NCBI GenBank assembly: GCA_949825025.1
Contig: OX463782.1
Coordinates: forward strand, 3,917,501-3,981,500
Direction: 5' to 3'
From: Siphlonurus alternatus
Lineage: Eukaryota; Arthropoda; Insecta; Ephemeroptera; Siphlonuridae
DNA length: 64,000 nucleotides
Under the pieces are notes generated by a model that saw only the letters and a list, made by a program, of their open reading frames with translations, did no database searches and was not told the DNA's origin. The position numbers and the translations under genes were made by a program. Below, piece by piece: positions 25,061 to 37,702 of the stretch; position 1 is the first letter of the stretch; the number at the start of each line of letters is the position of its first letter.

Positions 25061-26600
25061 AGCATGATTGAGTTTATAGTTGATTTGACCATAATAATAA
25101 TTTTTTGAAAGGTTAAAATTGTTTTTGATTTTTTTAATTTTGTTTGAAGAAATTTAAAAATTAAACTCTCTCTTGTACATTCAAACTGTAAAATTAACAA
25201 AAATACTGAATTTATACAAGGTCATCAATTTTTTGCAATATGTGAATCTTGATATTTTTTCCACGATATTTCTTAATCTTTTGCATAATATTAATTACAT
25301 TTACATTATCAGTAAATGTAAATGTAATTAATAGATTAATGTAATTCTAGACAGTATGCTCTATTTGCGGACGTTGCTTTCTAGTCTATAATGTGGTGGT
25401 GGGACGATCTAAAATGATTTTAAGATAACAATAAATCAAATAAATTGGATCCTTTTCTTTCCTCCCCCGTAAATTGCAAATATGTAATGTGTCTTAGAGC
25501 TACAGCGCTAGCAAATGACTTTAAGATAAAATTCGTGCTCTATTTTTTCAACTGAAATAACTTGTTATAAATAAAACACGTCATGAAACATATCCTACAA
25601 TGACTTACAATATATCAAAATATCTGTCAAAACATATAAAAATCTCCATTCAATTTTTTTGCATAACACTTCTATTATGATTCAGCACAAGTTGCCTATA
25701 AGTTAGGCGCAAGTAAAAAAAAAACTATACATCTATGAAAATGCCACCTAACGGTGTATTAACGAAGCTATATGATGTTGTAAGTAGTGCTGCCTCCTTG
25801 CGGTGGTACCAGTTACTAAAAAGTTGAGAACCATGACCTAATTATATGACCTTGCGGTGGGTTCAGATGAAATGCGTGGCCCCCGCACACCAACGTAAGG
25901 AGATGCGAAAAGGGCGGGGCTAAAGTAGACGTAAATCGCTTAGCGACTCCGGCAATATGCCACCACGAAAACCATGAGTCATGGAATATAGTAAGAAGAA
26001 AAAAAAATACTAAAAGGCACATGTTTAAAACTGAGGGCCATTGAATTTGTAATAAATGTCACTTTTACCAGACACATAGTGTCTTAAAATGAAACATTAA
26101 TAGTATGTATCACAGTTTTTATATTCAAAAATACACAGATTTTTACTTTTTATAAAAAAAAAAAGAAGATACATTTTTTTGTTATTTAAAAAATATTGGG
26201 TCATAAAAATTTAAAAATAGTATAGTCATAATAAATTTAAATTTATATTGGTTTTTAGTTTAAGGGGTTTTTAAAGTTTAAAAGTAGAACTTTTGCAATA
26301 TTAAATTAAAGAAAAATTACAACATAAAAAAACTTTTCCCATACCAACTTTTATATATATTGCGTCTTGTACATTTCCTAATTAAGGCATTGCTGATTGA
26401 AGTTCTCTAATTACTGCAATTACTATAGCAGCAGTAGCCACAGCTGCGACTATATGGCACCATACCATGGCCATACAAAGAGAGAAGTTGTGTGCCAAAA
26501 TGAGGTCGCCTTCTCATCCCAGACTAGTGAGGAAGTGAGATAGTTATAATGGAGACGCATTTCCTACTGCCAATACAGTTCAATTAACACTATATTCCCT

Positions 26601-26619
26601 CCGGAAGTAACCGGAAGTG
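26601..26619 (+). promoter_or_regulatory. tandem ETS-type sites, 10-bp period
   Basis: CCGGAAGTAACCGGAAGTG, preceded by AATTAACACTATATTCCCT and followed by ATTCGATTTGGAAATCT, similar to the context at 20461 and 47783. No exon candidate lies nearby. Confidence 0.4.
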
Positions 26620-28080
26620 ACCGTTTTCCCTATCGTATCTGGATAATTCGATTTGGAAATCTCACTGCTCCAATTTAAAAATCATAAAACTTACATTTCT
26701 AGTGGAAATAATCAGGATTTGAATACTAATCATAGGGAATAATAATATAATTTGAGTGTATCAGATTGCATCTCCCCCATGAGAATTTAGATTCAACTGC
26801 ACATGCAGGCTCTTTTTTTTTTTATAACGATGGCATTGAATTGATTTTGATCAGCGTATATTTCCTTATGTCATTTATATGTTGTTGATTTGTGTCTACC
26901 AAAATTGGAATATGATGATTATGATGACGTTGAAAACTATATAAGGGCCTGCTTTTTTTTTATATGATACGTACAAAAAATGTGTTACAAAATTACAAAG
27001 ATTAATAAATATAATTTTGTTATTGTGTTAATATTTTAGGTCGCAGTTTCTTTTAAATATAAAAATTCTCAATAAAATTGTATTACAAACTTGCTTGCAT
27101 TTCTGTATACGTATTCGTTGAGACAGCCAATATGAATTATAATTGGCACTGCAGCAATAGAAAATAAAAAATTATCCAGATTTGCAAATTTTAGCAAAAA
27201 AACTTTAAGTAAACTTTAAGTTAGTCTCTCCTCCATAGATTGCATGACAAAATTCCCACACAAAAAAATTAAATTTCGTGTTATCCCGAGTTATTCCATA
27301 CGAATTCATCTATTTTAATTTAATGCATGCATACAATTTCTCAATTTAAGTATATTTTATTACTTTTTATTTATACACATTACTGCTTTGGTAATAGCAA
27401 CAAATGCAAAAACATTTGCCAATTACTTTCTACTGGTAACATTTTATTATAATGCATCATAAAATTGCAATATTTTCCTCGATACACACGCATGCATTGA
27501 CATATATTGAGGTCAAAGTCCTATACATTATATTTGGTTCGAGTAAGTTTCTACATATGGATTATTTACCGTTGTATACTGGAAATGTCTACAGGCATCA
27601 TATAATAATATGACAAACAACCTTGGGTGGGTGCGTTATTATGCAAAGGCGCCACCATCATCGTCATGTCTCATGACTTTTGATGAGGAGCGATAATGTT
27701 CAATGCTTATAAAGTACCAATTACATGCTCTAGTTTTATATATCTCGTACTAGTTTTGTTGTCATTCATATGGTAATTGTCCTAGTATATACTTCAGATT
27801 TAATATGAGAAGGAAATTTGTTTGAATGAGCGTAAATACAATTTGATGATTATTAAAGTTCATTCTTCCATAGCATATTTAAATACAGTTATAGAAAATT
27901 TATTTTACTATTCTTTTTCTCTACTCTCCGATAAGCTTTAGTTTATAATATAATTATTATCTTCCTATATTTATGTTGGTTTGTAGACCTTATCATTAAG
28001 TGGAAATAAATTATTTATATTATCAGCAGACGTTTTCTAATTATGACTACAACTTTAATTTACAGTCCATTCGAATGATT

Positions 28081-28145
28081 CGAAAAAAAAAAATGTCCGA
28101 TTAGGCCATGTTAAAGTATAGCCGGATCGGACATATTTTTTTATT
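28081..28145. repeat. short hairpin AAATGTCCGAT...ATCGGACATTTT-type
   Basis: AAAAAAATGTCCGATTAGGCC pairs with GGATCGGACATATTTTTTT around a loop of about 20 bases. No duplication is clear. Confidence 0.45.
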
Positions 28146-30284
28146 TGAATTGAGTGTCTAACCTTTTCATTCATTTGTATTTGGAATTTGATAAATTGCA
28201 TTTGAAGTGTACTGTACACTCCAGAACACCGTGAAAGTTACCTTCTAGCTGTCAATATGCAGTTTATAACACTTTTTGTGATTACTATAGACAGTATAGA
28301 CTGGGTGCTCTTCTTGCCTTTTCCAAAATTCTAAATCTGTATCTCATTGTATTTTGGAGCTGTATTAGCACTAGCAAATTAAGCAAAGACTCGTTCGTGC
28401 AGGCCCCATGTGTACATTGATTGTGATAAATTTTCACTGTTAAGTGTTGAAAAGTAAATTTTGCACACACTGTATATAGTGTACAGTTTTTCTAATTTAG
28501 ACACGAGACATATTAATAACTACCCACACATTACACATGCTTTTTTTTTTTAACAACTCGTGACTAACTTCATCGTATTTACCTTCTATAAAATTCTGAA
28601 TACAAAGTTTCATAACTATATAACCTAATCGATAAATCTTAATAAACACGTTAAAATATATAGTTCGTGATCCTAGTAGGTAGATTGAAAAGCAATGTAC
28701 CCATATTTGACCCGTACAACATTGCAACATTAGAAATCAACGTGTCCCTTGAACCGATTTTTAAATGCATTAAATAGTGATGATTTTTTTTATATACGAA
28801 TCTCCTGTCATATTTCACCTTGTAAACAACTTATTTGTAAACAAGTACTCAAGAATTTCACCGAACACGTGAAATCTTCTAAGAAAATATTCAAGGTGTA
28901 TTATTCAATATACAATTACTCATTGATTTATTGAATATATTAATCTCAGTATGTCGGTATAATTAAGTTTGGCGCCGGTATGACACTGACGGGAAGGTCA
29001 TTTGTTTACTCCTCCCTTCCTTTCTGATGCAATCTCAGCTGATTGAGGATAACTTGACGTATCCCGAATTGAAATAAATTTCATCTTTTATTCGCTATTA
29101 AGCTCTCCTCTCGTCTAATTTCCTCTTATTTTAGAGGGGAAAAAACGAAATTACATTTTTTTTCACTCTTCTTGAGCATAAAATATTAGAAATATTGTCT
29201 CAATTTCATCCTCACTTTGAGCAAAGAGGAAATAAGATGTGTTTTAGAGGTAAAAAGATTATAGGTTTAGTAGACGTGTAAAGGATGAGTTGAGGATGTA
29301 ATATTTGAATCGGAATATTTTACTTCTTTTTTTAATGCACTATTTTTAATGAGTATTGTATTTATGTAACTACTTGATCTTGCAACGTATTTGAGGCTAT
29401 AATAATACTGTTATTATTATAATATAATACTGAATAATTTATAAAAAAATTAAAAGTGTTACCAATGGTAAAAATATCAGTCTTACAATGTGACAATATA
29501 TGTGCTTCAAGCAATACTGTTTTCTATTTTATTCAGTTTAAAGCTGGTACAATTTTTTCTAATTATTGCTTACAATTTTAACTTACAAGAAAATTCCAGG
29601 TGCATTTGCTTATATGGAGATAAAATTTTGTTGCAAGTAAAAATTGTATGTGAAATTGTATCGTCTAATACCGGCTTAATACAAGGTTATACTTTCTACC
29701 CATATTTAGGTACTTATAATTTTTAATAAATTAACTTTTCTTCTGTAACGATTGCATGCCTATATATTAATTCCAACGAACCATCATAGAGAAAGTCCTT
29801 ATATAACTAAAAAAATAGTTTTTTTTTCCACAAAAATTATTATATGATTAATAGATATAATATTTGGAATTACCTCTGCATGGTTGTGACGTCACGGCTT
29901 GTTCAGAGAAAACACGTGACCTTTGTCTCTTCTACAGTGACACTTAGATTTTATACAATTCTAAACAATGCTTATTAATTAGTTACGTCACTCCATAGAT
30001 ATGTAGAGAGTTATGAAATAATTATGACAATTATTAAAATATAAAAATTGGCTTGCCTTGCATTGAAATTTTTATAATTACTTTTTAAGTTATGAAACAA
30101 TACATGTCTAAATGGTGCTTAAAATGTTGTAAACGATGATATTTTGTTCTTTAATTTAGGAGTTTTAAATATCATTACTCTGGAAAAATTTGGATATTAA
30201 TTCTAATATATAAAAATTGTTAAAAATATTAATTTTTGACACGATTCACTAAAAAGTTATCTATGCAGGTTTATTGCTAGCTAG

Positions 30285-30370
30285 TGTAATTGAGTTTGCA
30301 AACCATGGTTGGCGCTAACCGTGGTTATAGTGAGAAAGCTGGCTATATCTTCTTTCGTGGCATGAATCTT
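30285..30370. repeat. family E repeat (GGTTAGTGAGAAA type), copy 1
   Basis: AACCATGGTTGGCGCTAACC, GTGGTTATAGTGAGAAAGCT and TCTTTCGTGG match sequences at 42440, 55503, 57112 and 61318. It lies about 100 bases before the SH3 exon. Confidence 0.4.
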
Positions 30371-30472
30371 ACGTATGGTGAATATTGAAATCCACCTGAC
30401 ATTAATTTGTGTATCTCGATATTGCAAGACCCCAAGTTGACCCCACTAACCCACCCTTATCTGTTGTTACAG

Positions 30473-30734
30473 GGCCCCGAGATGACCTGGGTGGTGGCTG
30501 ACCATGAAGCTGTCTCCGGGTCACCTGAGATCACTGTGCGGAAGGGACAGCAGGTTGAGGTACTCGAGGTGCCCACTGCGCATGCGCCGGACATGTGTCT
30601 GGTGCGCCTGCCACCCGCGCCCTCGGCCGGACCTGACCAGCCTGCCCTTGAGGGTCTTGTACCCCTTGCGGTACTCAAACTGCCGCCCCAGGGACTAAGA
30701 GGACAGGTCGCCGCGCGCAAGGGAGAACATGATG
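30473..30734 (+). CDS. trio: internal exon: SH3 domain of a Trio/Kalirin/UNC-73-type Rho guanine nucleotide exchange factor
   Basis: A 262-nt exon lies between a pyrimidine-rich acceptor ending TTACAG and the donor GATG/GTGAGT. It enters in phase 0 and leaves in phase 1. It encodes about 87 residues with an SH3 fold: MTWVVADHEAV (beta-a, residues 4-14), EITVRKGQQVEVLEV (RT loop to beta-b), DMCLVRL, then EGLVPLAVLKLPP as the C-terminal G-x-x-P-type strand. The MCLV...EGxVPxxxL arrangement is that of the first SH3 of Trio/Kalirin, which sits between the two DH-PH exchange modules in that family. The usual second Trp is absent, as in that family. A Pro/Ala-rich insertion (about residues 44-56) separates DMCLVRL from EGLVPL. 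A Gly/Arg/Lys-rich linker follows. The exon is strongly GC-rich against very AT-rich flanks. No other exon of the gene is certain in the window, so very long introns are implied. Family assignment is from motif recognition; the orthologue name is inferred. Confidence 0.75.
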
Positions 30735-32284
30735 GTGAGTGTTGACCTGTTGACTATATGTAAACTTTTCGTACCGTGGTGGTGATAATACGAGCAGCTT
30801 ATAAATGGATGTCGTGATTTCATGATTTATGACGTGATTTTGTCCAAATATCTAGAAATTGGTTCTAATCAAATTACTTTAAAAATAAAACGAGACCATA
30901 AAACTTGGTGGAGAACCTAATAGTATTTTAACTACGTGATCAAAACAGGATTGTTGTATTATATGATTAATATCATGTAAATGCATGTAATAGCATCAGC
31001 CATATCATAATTTTAAAGAAATAGCAACACCAAAATTAGTAATCACATGCCTACAGACAGGTATTAAAAATATATAAAATTCAGAAGTGACGCTTTTTAT
31101 ATTCTTTTGTTTTTGTGATGCTACGAATGTAATTGTCTTATCCTCGGTAAAAAGAGTTATAATTTCTGCGTACAGAGCCATCTGTTGGTCCTTTATGTCC
31201 TCGTCATGATTGTGCTGTTTTTCTCTAATTAGTGACCTTAATTAATACACTGGTATGTAAATTATTTGTATGTTTTTTAATTAAAGTAAAAGAAATAAAA
31301 ATATATGAGGCAGCATACATATAATTACATGACTGCAAATTCAATTAGATTTGTATTCAGACTCTCAACCGAGAAACTCAACATATATTGCGCACTTAGT
31401 AAAGTACTTACGTTAAAAAATACGTAAGTTGTATAGGGCGTTCAATTATCTTTTAAAAATATTGACTTTGAAGTATAGGAGATCACTAAAATTTCCTTTG
31501 ATATACGAAATGCTGACTTGGCTTTTCATTGTATTGCTAATGTTATTATAAAATTAATTTTAACTAAATGGTTTACTTTAAATTTTATACAAAGAAATCC
31601 CAAGACTTTGATAATATTGCTTTCTTTCAAAAATCTGTATAAAATATTTAATTAGTTTTAAAAATTAATTATAAAATATATTTAAAACTTTGAAATTTCT
31701 CATAAAATTGATTTAAATTTAAATCTCCACGAAATAGGATCCGGAAAAAAAGTTGTTTGTTTTAATAAACGACCTTCAGATGTTATCTATATCAAGCAGA
31801 AACTTATTTTTGATGGATAAGTTTAATTTTATTCATATAATAATAATAGCGAAAAGTATTTAATGTAATATATCATATTTATATTGAGGTCACCAGTCCA
31901 TGGTCTTTATTTTAAATTTCCGCATATTTATATGAAAATGACCTTATAATTTTAAAAAAGCGTGCAATTTATTTTAATCTTAAATAAAATCAGCAAGATT
32001 AAATTCTCAAGTCTCAACATGGTTCTAAAATAAACTATATAATTATTATATTGTGTAGTTTTGATCATTAATACCGCATAATACTGATGACAAATGCATT
32101 AAATAAATATAAATGACATGTATGCAGTATTTATTTACAAACAAATTAAGCGTGTAAATTGCATATAAATTAAAGATTTTTTTTCCGACTTATTCGAATC
32201 GTAAGTTTAACACTCTAAGGTCTAATTACATCAATAAATCTGCAAAATTTAACATTAGAAATTAGTATTTTTCTCTCTGTATTA
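30735..32284. other. AT-rich intron following the SH3 exon
   Basis: It begins with the donor GTGAGT. Only a short palindrome, ACTTACGTTAAAAAATACGTAAGT-like, near 31406 is visible. Confidence 0.5.
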
Positions 32285-35200
32285 GTCAGGGGAATAAGAG
32301 GAAAAAATAGTCGAAATCGCGCGTTTAGTGAAGAAAGCATGAATTTTTTTTTTGGTGGTAGAGTTCACCCCAAAGATCAATTTTTTTGGCGGAGTCGCGC
32401 GAAAATGACCTTGGTTCGACCTCCCGTGACCTTTGACCCCGCGCTTCTAAATTATTTTTTCCTGCCTATACTTTTCATTTTAGAGGAAAAATGTACTCTT
32501 GCAAAACTGTTTGTAATAATGAAAAGGTGATATGAAAAAAAAATCAAGTTCGTAAATTAATTATTTTCAAAATGGCGGCTAATTAACTTAATTAATTCAT
32601 GAATTCTTCGTACCTTTCGATGAATTTCTCTTAACTTTTGATATTTATGTTGAAATTAAACCTCGCTTATTGTACACACACATTTTATGGTACCAAAAGT
32701 AATTAAATTAAGTCATAACTTGCACATAATTAGGCAAATTATTGATTTAATTGAGTAGAACCAGGTAACACTGTGTAGGCCATCTAGTTCAAGAATATTA
32801 TGAAACAGCTTGAACAAGCTGACACGTGACTTACAAGTTGTTGGGACCCCCCCTGAACACACTGTTAGAAACTTTTCAAAAGTCCCATGTAGAATAAGGT
32901 CAAAAATCCGGGTTTGTCCCGGAATCCAAAAACATTTTTTTCCCGCGTGAATAATTGACGTAGCGTTTTGCAAAATACATCAATTTGAAGCTTATACTAC
33001 CAATAATTTAGGAAAAATACTCAATCATATTTTAAAGTATTTTATCGTATGATTAATTAACTAAAACGCTAATTAGCGTGGTCCAATAAATTTTCAAAAT
33101 GGAATATTTCTGAAGTTCTTGCGCGCATTGATTTTGAGTTTATTATCACATTATGATCACATTATGATCACATTATGAGATCGTTTAATTTAATTGAAAC
33201 GTTTTTGTTTCATACTCCTTACTTGCATAGAATTTTAGTTACAGTATGCAGAAGTGCGCAATTCAAGGAAGCGCATATACATGCATATATGGGCCATGTC
33301 TGTGGTATATTAATTAGCAGCCACAACGTCTCTGTAACACACAATGCAATGTAAACGATCGAGATATCAACAGCATATCTATAATAACTTGCTCGTTCTC
33401 TAAAGAAGTTTTTTTTCCCCTCTCGGGGTGAAAAAATTTGGGGGTGGGAAGGGGTATTCGAAATACTGCTGTTAATAATTGATGCAACGCCTGCAGTATA
33501 AGAGCCAACACCACGGTTCCATTTACCCCCTTATTATTTCTGAAAAGATTGCAAATTTAATATAATTATTTGATCGTATTATTAATTATGAGTATCATTA
33601 ATGTGTTGAAGATAAAAAAAATTGTTGCTATAATAAGAGAGAGAAATAGATAATAATATACGCAATAAGAAGAAAATGACGACAACAGATTCTTTATAAG
33701 CGTTGTATTATTTTGTATTAAACTTTCAGAATAAAGAACTACAGTATATATATATATAAATATAATATAATTATGAAATAAACTTTATAATGAAAGTCAT
33801 GCATTGTTTCTCATATGTTTTTATACGAAAACAAAATACTTTTATGTCAATATAGGATTGCAATAAATTTTATTCACGATAACAAATATGATTCAAATAC
33901 CTTTTCAGTATAGCTTGTCTTATAATATCAATAGGTCTAATATATGTATTACTCTCTTATTACTTAAAAATTAATAGAGGCATTCACAAAGCCTTAAGGC
34001 CACATTTAAGGCTCAATAATTTAAGATCAGAAATTTTGGGTCTAAAAAGCACGTCTAAAATCAAGCTTTAAATTATCGAGCCTTAAATGTGGCCTTAAGA
34101 CTTTGTGAATGCCCCTTGTGCCTATGTTTTATTATGACCCAGATTTTAGTGGGTATATGGATGAGACTTGGGGGTGGTTGTTATTCTTACTATTTCTTGA
34201 CTCGATCGCTCAAAACCCAGCATACAGGCAATATCGAAGTTCAAGCTGTTCCGAGATCTGTACGCACGCATGCTTCAATTTACATTTCAATTAACAAAAA
34301 CAAAAAGAAAATTAAAATATCCAACAATATTATCTCCACCTTGAAAAAATATCCGATTCAGATGGGTACTTTAAATGGATTATTAGTTATTTTTTTATTT
34401 TTTTTAATATATGCATATTTTTTATGAGTAATTAAATAAAAAATATTTTAAATAAAGCTCATATATGTGGTAATTAATTACATATTTTTAATGCATCAAT
34501 TGAGAGATTTCCCTTCTATATCCCCCTCCCCCCTCCACTCTTCAAGTTCGTTTCAATGTAAAATTAGGAATAAAAAGGGGGTAAATGGAACCGTGGTGTT
34601 GGCTCTTATACTGCAGGCGTTGCATCAATTATTAACAGCAGTATTTCGAATACCCCTTCCCACCCCCAAATTTTTTCACCCCGAGAGGGAAAAAAAACAT
34701 ATTTAGAGAACGAGCAAGTTATTATAGATATGCTGTTGATATCTCGATCGTTTACATTGCATTGTGTGTTACAGAGACGTTGTGGCTGCTAATTAATATA
34801 CCACAGACATGGCCCATATATGCATGTATATGCGCTTCCTTGAATTGCGCACTTCTGCATACTGTAACTAAAATTCTATGCAAGTAAGGAGTATGAAACA
34901 AAAACGTTTCAATTAAATTAAACGATCTCATAATGTGATCATAATGTGATAATAAACTCAAAATCAATGCGCGCAAGAACTTCAGAAATATTCCATTTTG
35001 AAAATTTATTGGACCACGCTAATTAGCGTTTTAGTTAATTAATCATACGATAAAATACTTTAAAATATGATTGAGTATTTTTCCTAAATTATTGGTAGTA
35101 TAAGCTTCAAATTGATGTATTTTGCAAAACGCTACGTCAATTATTCACTCGGGAAAAAAAGTTTTTGGATTCCGGGACAAACCCGGATTTTTGACCTTAT

Positions 35201-35798
35201 TCTACATGGGACTTTTGGAAAGTTTCTAACAGTGTGTTCAGGGGGGGTCCCAACAACTTGTAAGTCACGTGTCAGCTTGTTCAAGCTGTTTCATAATATT
35301 CTTGAACTAGATGGCCTACACAGTGTTACCTGGTTCTACTCAATTAAATCAATAATTTGCCTAATTATGTGCAAGTTATGACTTAATTTAATTACTTTTG
35401 GTACCATAAAATGTGTGAGTACAATAAGCGAGGTTTAATTTCAACATAAATATCAAAAGTTAAGAGAAATTCATTGAAAGGTACGAAGAATTCATGAATT
35501 AATTAAGTTAATTAGCCGCCATTTTGAAAATAATTAATTTACGAACTTGATTTTTTTTTCATATCACCTTTTCATTATTACAAACAGTTTTGCAAGAGTA
35601 CATTTTTCCTCTAAAATGAAAAGTATAGGCAGGAAAAAATAATTTAGAAGCGCGGGGTCAAAGGTCACGGGGGGTCGAACCAAGGTCATTTTCGCGCGAC
35701 TCCGCCAAAAAAATTGATCTTTGGGGTGAACTCTAGCACCAAAAAAAAATTCATGCTTTCTTCACTAAACGCGCGATTTTTCCTCTTATTCCCCTGAC
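32285..35798. mobile_element. 3.5-kb foldback element with about 1.24-kb terminal inverted repeats and TA flanks
   Basis: Left terminus GTCAGGGGAATAAGAGG (32285) mirrors CCTCTTATTCCCCTGAC (ends 35798). TA flanks both (32283-32284, 35799-35800). The arms run to about 33536 and from about 34568 with high identity. The roughly 1.0-kb centre is AT-rich and holds another hairpin at 33978-34114. Short open frames in the arms (one starting near 35112) mirror each other and match no transposase I know. It looks like a non-autonomous long-TIR DNA transposon. Confidence 0.8.
33978..34114. mobile_element. 137-bp hairpin MITE nested in the foldback centre
   Basis: AGGCATTCACAAAGCCTTAA pairs with TTAAGACTTTGTGAATGCC, followed inward by GGCCACATTTAAGGCTC and its complement. 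The loop is AT-rich. It lies in the unique centre of the 32285-35798 element. Confidence 0.7.
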
Positions 35799-36356
35799 TA
35801 TATATATAAAATTATGTTTTAATCTTTTGACAATATTTATAATATAATAATTTGGACGAAATATATTGATCAACCTCAGTTAGAAAACATAAAAAACAAA
35901 ACTAGTTTTGCCACACGTTTTTCCTCCTCGCGTAGTTTGTAACTCGATAAGTGGCTGCAAGTTTTTAAGGTCGTCAGTGTACGTCTGTGGTCTACTGCCA
36001 GACTATCGAGTGGCGCTGTCTGGCGCCTTCTTCTTCGAGGCAACATTTGATCACATTAGCTCCGTGGTCGTAATTACAATGACTGTAGAAACTAGTACAT
36101 ACGAGTCTGAGAAAAAAAATTAAAGAGCTTAAGTCGAATTATAAGAAAATGTTATCATCGTAGAACTAATTATGAAATTAAGTTCGTATATTCTTTGAAT
36201 AGACTCATATCGATAGGCATTCTATAGACAGAGTTTTCAGTCTTGATATGAGGTGAGTGCACCTCCATATACGCTATAATGTGTACATTTGTGAAGGATT
36301 GTGTGTTTTACTATCAGAACCAAAAAAGTGTACCCCTCTGTTATAAAACTTGAATG

Positions 36357-36627
36357 GAGGCTTTAAGTCAGCTGATTTTGCGGCGTTCCCACCGTCCCAT
36401 CTAAACCTATGTAAAAAAAACTCGAAATCATTTTTTTGGCACTAAAGAAATTTTTTAGAGGAAAATAAGTTCTTGATTCATTAATCAGAAGACATCTAAA
36501 TGGAGGGGGGTGGAGGTAGGAGATGGTTCCAAATTAATAGCTTTAATATTTACTGAGGAAAAAATCAAATTTTGTAACATGGTGGCTTATGGAGAAAATT
36601 TTCCCGACGGGGAACACTTGAAGCCTC
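36357..36627 (+). mobile_element. MITE with GAGGCTT/AAGCCTC termini, copy 1
   Basis: Ends GAGGCTTTAAGTCAGCTGAT and GGGGAACACTTGAAGCCTC. The interior AGTTCTTGATTCATTAATCA and GGGGGGTGGAGGTAGGAGAT matches copies at 37188 and 11031 (inverted); 62111 shares mainly the ends. Short inverted termini, no coding capacity. Confidence 0.75.
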
Positions 36628-36909
36628 TATATATGCTATTCAAGGGTACACCTTTTTAAATACGATAATATACCAAGATGCAAGGAGAAAGTAACGTCGT
36701 AAAAGTATGTGTAGTATGCACAGACGATACGAAAATATTAGCTATATAATTGTTTGCAACAATGTTGTTCAAATGAAAGCTTACAAGAGTGGTAACATAG
36801 CTGGAAAAGTATTACCAACCTCATATGCGTTCAGGGAAATAAGGACAATTTCTTCTTGCATTTTAGTTTATTCCAACACAATTCTGGATAAAATTTCCCC
36901 ATTTTGCAA

Positions 36910-36910
<1 letters not shown>

Positions 36911-36942
<32 letters not shown>
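36911..36942. repeat. poly(T) tract
   Basis: A T run of about 32 bases between the two GAGGCTT MITEs. It may be the tail of an inverted retroposon, but no body is recognised. A similar run lies at 5360-5382. Confidence 0.7.
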
Positions 36943-36944
<2 letters not shown>

Positions 36945-36978
36945 TGGTTAGTATGAGGACAATAGTGTTATGAAGACA

Positions 36979-37012
36979 AAAGTGCGTATCAAACGTACTA
37001 GATTTACCCAGT
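36979..37012 (+). repeat. 34-bp duplicate of the leader segment at 37567
   Basis: AAAGTGCGTATCAAACGTAC and the following TAGATTTACCCAGT recur at 37567-37600 with two substitutions. A weaker third copy begins near 37021. Confidence 0.6.
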
Positions 37013-37187
37013 GGAGTAAATGTTCTTGTGATCAAAAGGCGTATGGAACGTACAATATAAAATATTCACCTCAGTTTAATAAATAGGTCTGTTCGTAAAT
37101 ACATAATCAGAAATAATCGATTATTATTGATGAAACTTCTTTAAATGGAACATAAAGATTATTAATAATAATAGATTATTTCGAATA

Positions 37188-37449
37188 GAGGCTCCAAGTC
37201 AGCTGATTTTGCGATGTTCCCACCGTCCTATCTAAACCTATAGAAAAAAACTCGAAATTGCATTTTTGGCATAAAATAATTTTTTTAGAGAAAAATGAGT
37301 TCTTGATTCATTATCAGAAGACCCCTAAATGTGGGGGGGTAGGAGATGGTTTCAAATTGATTACTTTAATAGTTACCGAGAAAAAATCAACTTTTCTAAC
37401 ATGGCAGCTTATGGAGAAAATTTTCCCGCTGGGGAACACTTGAAGCCTT
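37188..37449 (+). mobile_element. MITE with GAGGCTT/AAGCCTC termini, copy 2
   Basis: Direct-orientation sister of 36357-36627 (GAGGCTCCAAGTCAGCTGAT ... GGGGAACACTTGAAGCC). The two lie about 0.56 kb apart, and sequence right of each also recurs (36979-37012 and 37567-37600). This suggests a tandem duplication later altered by indels. Confidence 0.75.
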
Positions 37450-37663
37450 TATTTTGTATTTACAAAGAGACCTAGTGACGTCACGAACTTTTTCCTTTGT
37501 CCTGGGAGGGTCGCGTGACGTCATACTAAAAATAAATAGGGACGATTTTTAAATGTTCTCGTGAACAAAGTGCGTATCAAACGTACTAGATTCACGCAGT
37601 AGTAGCTGGTGCTCGAAGGTCGATTCGCGGTGGTGACTGCTTGGGTCCAGCCGGTAGGCTGCC

Positions 37664-37702
37664 ATGTTCGGTGCCCGCAAGGCGAGCCGCATGCCCAGAA
37701 AG
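37664..37702 (+). CDS. possible short first coding exon (13 codons, phase-0 donor)
   Basis: A GC-rich stretch (37600-37702) contains ATG in a good context (GCCATGT). It encodes MFGARKASRMPRK and ends at AAG/GTAATA, leaving phase 0. An in-frame stop lies upstream. The peptide is basic and matches nothing I know. Against it: the donor phase does not match the phase-1 junction used by the other downstream candidates, so it would need another exon or belong to a different transcript. Part of its presumed leader (37567-37600) is duplicated at 36979-37012, which lies among transposon copies. I hold it as a weak candidate. Confidence 0.25.

Larger units (their letters stand above)
24195..30284. other. 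AT-rich non-coding DNA
   Basis: No gene is seen. It holds an AT microsatellite (24975-25056), a short palindrome ATTAATTACATTTACA at about 25288-25331, the ETS pair at 26601 and a hairpin at 28081. A GC-richer stretch at 25790-25960 looks like the remains of a transposon end. Probably intron upstream of the SH3 exon. Confidence 0.5.

Noticed and set aside
25790..26030. hAT-like transposon with GCGGTGGTACCAG end
   Set aside because: One end looks familiar, but no matching opposite terminus or target duplication was found.
32713..32973. 86-codon frame and its mirror near 35112-35381
   Set aside because: They are the same sequence in the two arms of the foldback and match no known protein. Conservation reflects arm identity.
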